From Phoronis ovalis (lineage: Eukaryota; Phoronida; Phoronidae), in contig JAOXYB010022291.1 in assembly GCA_028565635.1 (NCBI GenBank), positions 1-33,244 of the forward strand: a stretch of 33,244 nucleotides of DNA, written 5' to 3'. This document shows, piece by piece, positions 30,401-33,244 of the stretch. The notes below the pieces were generated by a model, which worked only from the letters and a program-made list of their open reading frames with translations, was not told where the DNA came from and did not search any database. Position numbers and translations under genes: made by a program. Positions within the stretch are counted from its first letter, which is position 1. Each line of letters begins with the position of its first letter.

Positions 30401-32001
30401 CTTTTACTGCTAAAAAATCATTTTAATTTTCAAACATATACAGTATCTGAAAAGAGTTATGGGTACCAAGTCATCTTTTTTGCAGCAGAATAAATATGTT
30501 GTTTTAAACTGTTGAATGAATGGTGATTTAGCCGACATACACTCCTAGTAGGAATCATGAAATTGCAAAATTATTGACTAATGCAAAAATAAAACATACA
30601 GAAGTATGGAGTACCAAGTCATATGATTTTCCAAACACTTGACAAATAAAACTTTGAGGTGTAACTACCTATTCATACTTTAGACTATACTTTAGATTAC
30701 ACTTTAGATTACACTAAGGGGTGGCCCTATAAAAGCATTGTTGTTAAGATAAGATTTATTCTGGGCTTGGCACTTGTTGAAAGGGAGGGAAGCATGTACA
30801 AGCTGAAAATCAGGTGAAAAAGTGGTACATTTTATTCAATCGAGTGTGTGTGTAACACGTTACCCGTTAATGCTACAGGTCTATACAACAGGTGTTTTTA
30901 TGCAACATGTACATTACATATATATGGGTTTTGTTTTAAAGTTTGTTAGGGTTTTTTGTTTACACATTCTTATCTACCATTTCCACAAGTGCTAACCCTG
31001 TGGAATTTATGGTACATGTGCTTACATAATCAGCCAAGTACTTCATTCCATGTGGAAATCTGTCTTTATCAGCTTGAAGTTTACCATTAGAATCTCTTTC
31101 TTTTGCTAAATAGCAATCATCCACATTGACATACTCATAACCAACATCTTTGTAGCCATCTTCTGCTAAACGATCTGCCATTTGCATAAATAGGTTTTCA
31201 CTATTAAAAAATTAAGGCATGCAAAGTAACTTGAACCTATTAAAGCATGTACCACTCTCATATTTAACAAAATATGATACAGTCTGAGGTTCTTTTAGTA
31301 TTTTTCTAATTTGAATGTCAAATCATTTTCAGATTTTATTATATTTGTCTGTTACTGCTTAATTAGCTTACAAGATTCGTAAAATCTCATTGAAACTAAT
31401 TATTTTTCGTATTATCACAATTCATGAGGTGACAGTAGAACAATCATAGAGCCTATTGCAACCATTTGCTCAGTCAACAACATAGGAGGTGCTTTTTACG
31501 CATGTGTCAACTATCGTATTCCAGGTGGAAGAAAATTTTATTGACAGAGTTGGAGTTCCAAATGATTACATAGGAGTAGTTGATGGACAGAGAATATCCA
31601 TAGGATAATGTAGGAACTCAGATGGTAGGAATTACATATTTTTCAAACATTCAAAAAGTGAAGTCACTTTAACTTTGAATTAATTGATTTGGTAGACTCT
31701 ATACCACTTTTAAAATTATTGCTTCAAAAGTCATTATCAAGAGCCAAAGCAGGAACCAGGATTAACAGGCATGATGCAAAACATAAATTAAGCCTTTATT
31801 GTTTACTAACTATACACAGTCAAGTTGAAAATACCTAATGCAGTTTTGAGGGTCATTTGTACAATCTACATTACATCTGAATCTCTCCCACGCCATCCAG
31901 CCCATTGGCGGTGTTCTTGCTAATCCATTATCGAGACTTCCAACATAACAAGACTGCAACACACAGCCAAGAACAACAATAACTGCTATGTTTTGAAACA
32001 T
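27481..32001 (-). CDS. NAGA: Alpha-N-acetylgalactosaminidase-type GH27 lysosomal glycosidase (seven coding exons)
   Basis: Exons in gene order: 32001-31835, 31200-31026, 30220-30046, 29294-29203, 28753-28595, 28205-28005 and 27756-27481. Phases agree and the product is 414 residues; human NAGA has 411 and GLA 429. A signal peptide (about 1-22) precedes [20 protein letters not shown], the standard mature start of the family. The nucleophile is D161 in LKFDGC and the acid/base is D220 in [10 protein letters not shown]. The specificity loop reads CSWPAY (S193, A196), the NAGA type; GLA has Glu and Leu in those places. The N182-L-T sequon at the conserved glycosylation site is present, as are the N-terminal and active-site cysteines. 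The enzyme should remove terminal alpha-GalNAc, and perhaps alpha-Gal, from glycoconjugates in lysosomes. An acceptor-like AG 15 bases before the ATG suggests a 5' leader intron. A GLA/NAGA ancestor-like enzyme with mixed activity is possible. Confidence 0.93.
30677..30712. repeat. 12-bp tandem repeat, three units
   Basis: Three head-to-tail copies of ACTTTAGATTAC (the first reads ACTTTAGACTAT) in NAGA intron 2. This is a short minisatellite-like array with no evident function. Confidence 0.8.
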
Positions 32002-32016
32002 GGTGCTTCAATACTT

Positions 32017-32632
32017 CTGAAAAATAAATGTAATAATTGTATTAAAATTATGCACACCTTGTTTAAAGAAGTAAGTAGTACTTATTTTTTATAAAATGGA
32101 ATTATAAAATCTGCTCTGCATCCCACTCCTCACACCGGTCCTCACACTGTTATTCATATAGTTACTGGCAAGTGAATATTTGAGCCTGTGCTAAATAGTA
32201 ACTTATATAATTGTAAGTTTTATTAATAATTAATTGTCAATGTCTGCTGTGAAGAAGGGATATTAACCCCTGACTTGCTGTAATAATTATGACAACTTTT
32301 TTCCATGTTGTTTCACTCATAGTAGTGAATATGACTACTAAAACATTGTGCAGTGTGCGACTTCAAACACATTTTATTTATTTTTTTCAGCTTTAATAAT
32401 TGTTATAGCTAGTTGGATTGAAGTATTTTAATAGAATTGGGACACAAAATGTGAATTATTTGATGCCGCCTGTCCCTCGTGGGAAAAAGGAACACAAGAA
32501 ACTAGTAAAAAAAATGGGGCGAAGGGAAGGGGATCCTGAATGGAATTAACTGCGGGTGATCGGCTGGCTCGCAGCGTTCCGATGCTGTAAACATTTGCGT
32601 GCGAATACTGATTACGACTGTAAGGTAATAAT
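32017..32632. other. NAGA upstream region
   Basis: No conserved coding exon is visible. The segment 32461-32620 is richer in CG dinucleotides than its surroundings and could hold the NAGA promoter and a non-coding first exon on the minus strand. This is an inference from composition and from the splice acceptor just before the NAGA ATG. Confidence 0.35.
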
Positions 32633-33064
32633 CCCGGGGGGTACTCAAGGTTTTTTGACTATAGGGATGTGCCGAGGAGGCCAATCCAAATTTTAGCATG
32701 TGGTAGCTAGCAAACCCAATCCAAATTTTTTGAAATTTTAGGGTAGCAATCCAAATTTTGTGAAATATAAGGGCAGCAATCCAAAATTTTAAAATATTTG
32801 AGTATAGCAATCCATTAATTTTTACGCAAACTGACTGATACAAACCAAATTCCAAAATTTATTTATGGATACAAACCTAAAATTAATACAAACTAAGTTA
32901 TGTATTTGCTGTAAGCAGTGGGTGGGTAGCAATTATCAAATTTTTTTAATATCTTTGCGGTAGCAATCCGAAAAAATACAGTAAGAAGTATACAATCCAA
33001 ATCCAAATCCAAATCCAAAATTTTTAACTGGGCTGCAAAAAATAACTTGAGTGGGCCTCCCGGG
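32633..33064. mobile_element. MITE with CCCGGGGGG termini and 8-bp target duplication
   Basis: This 432-bp element is flanked by GTAATAAT at 32625-32632 and 33065-33072. The left end begins CCCGGGGGGTACTCAAGG. The right end, read inward, is CCCCGGGAGG followed by ACTCAAGTTATTTTTTG. The interior is made of repeated AATCCAAA-type words, including four tandem AATCCA units at 32994-33017. It shares its right half with 24707-24923 and its left terminus with the right end of 18992-19312. Confidence 0.85.
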
Positions 33065-33072
33065 GTAATAAT

Positions 33073-33244
33073 AGGGATTAGTAGACTGAAGTATATATTA
33101 AATAGGGTAAATGTAGGTAATTTCGTCCATGTAGGTAATTTCGGACACTTGAATAAAGTATCAAAAGTAGCACTTACAAATGTCACCACTCGTCACAGGT
33201 GTCTGAAAACACGCACATATGTCAACTAACAGGCATGCAGATTG
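33073..33244. other. Window end, nothing recognised
   Basis: Short AT-rich stretch with a local repeat of the word GTAGGTAATTTCG (about 33113 and 33131). No gene is visible. Confidence 0.4.

Overview
This is a gene-dense, intron-rich, AT-rich stretch of nuclear DNA from an animal. It carries four multi-exon genes that I could assemble from conserved protein blocks joined by GT/AG splice sites with consistent phases: PGAP2 (+), FANCF (+), calnexin CANX (-) and an alpha-N-acetylgalactosaminidase-type lysosomal glycosidase NAGA (-). FANCF is intronless in human but has eight coding exons here, so a non-vertebrate metazoan is likely. The abundance of short inverted-repeat transposons suits a marine invertebrate, possibly a deuterostome. 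The species cannot be fixed from the sequence alone.

Layout: 1-782 is the upstream region of PGAP2. PGAP2 coding exons lie between 783 and 5936, with an inverted-repeat element in intron 1. From 5937 to 8291 come the PGAP2 3' end, a 388-bp MITE with a perfect 8-bp target duplication, and the FANCF upstream region with an old repeat. FANCF exons lie between 8292 and 12309. From 12310 to 14236 is the convergent FANCF/CANX intergenic region, with a frame-broken zinc-finger-like remnant. CANX runs leftward from 24127 to 14237 with 17 exons used per transcript plus one alternative exon. From 24128 to 27480 lie the CANX upstream region, a truncated MITE and a TA-flanked inverted-repeat transposon. 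NAGA runs leftward from 32001 to 27481 in seven coding exons. From 32017 to the end are its upstream region and another MITE.

The genes share themes but are not an operon. CANX and NAGA handle glycoproteins in the ER and lysosome, and PGAP2 remodels GPI-anchor lipid in the Golgi. FANCF belongs to nuclear DNA crosslink repair and is an unrelated neighbour.

The most striking observation is in CANX. Two separate phase-0 exons (17492-17614 and 16872-17012) each encode a complete calnexin-type transmembrane anchor beginning with an E/K-ERPW motif. Using one alone gives 591 or 597 residues, close to the usual length of about 592; using both would make the protein two-pass. This looks like a duplicated, probably mutually exclusive, membrane-anchor exon. 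The two versions differ in the juxtamembrane cysteines that are palmitoylated in mammalian calnexin (CC versus a single C).
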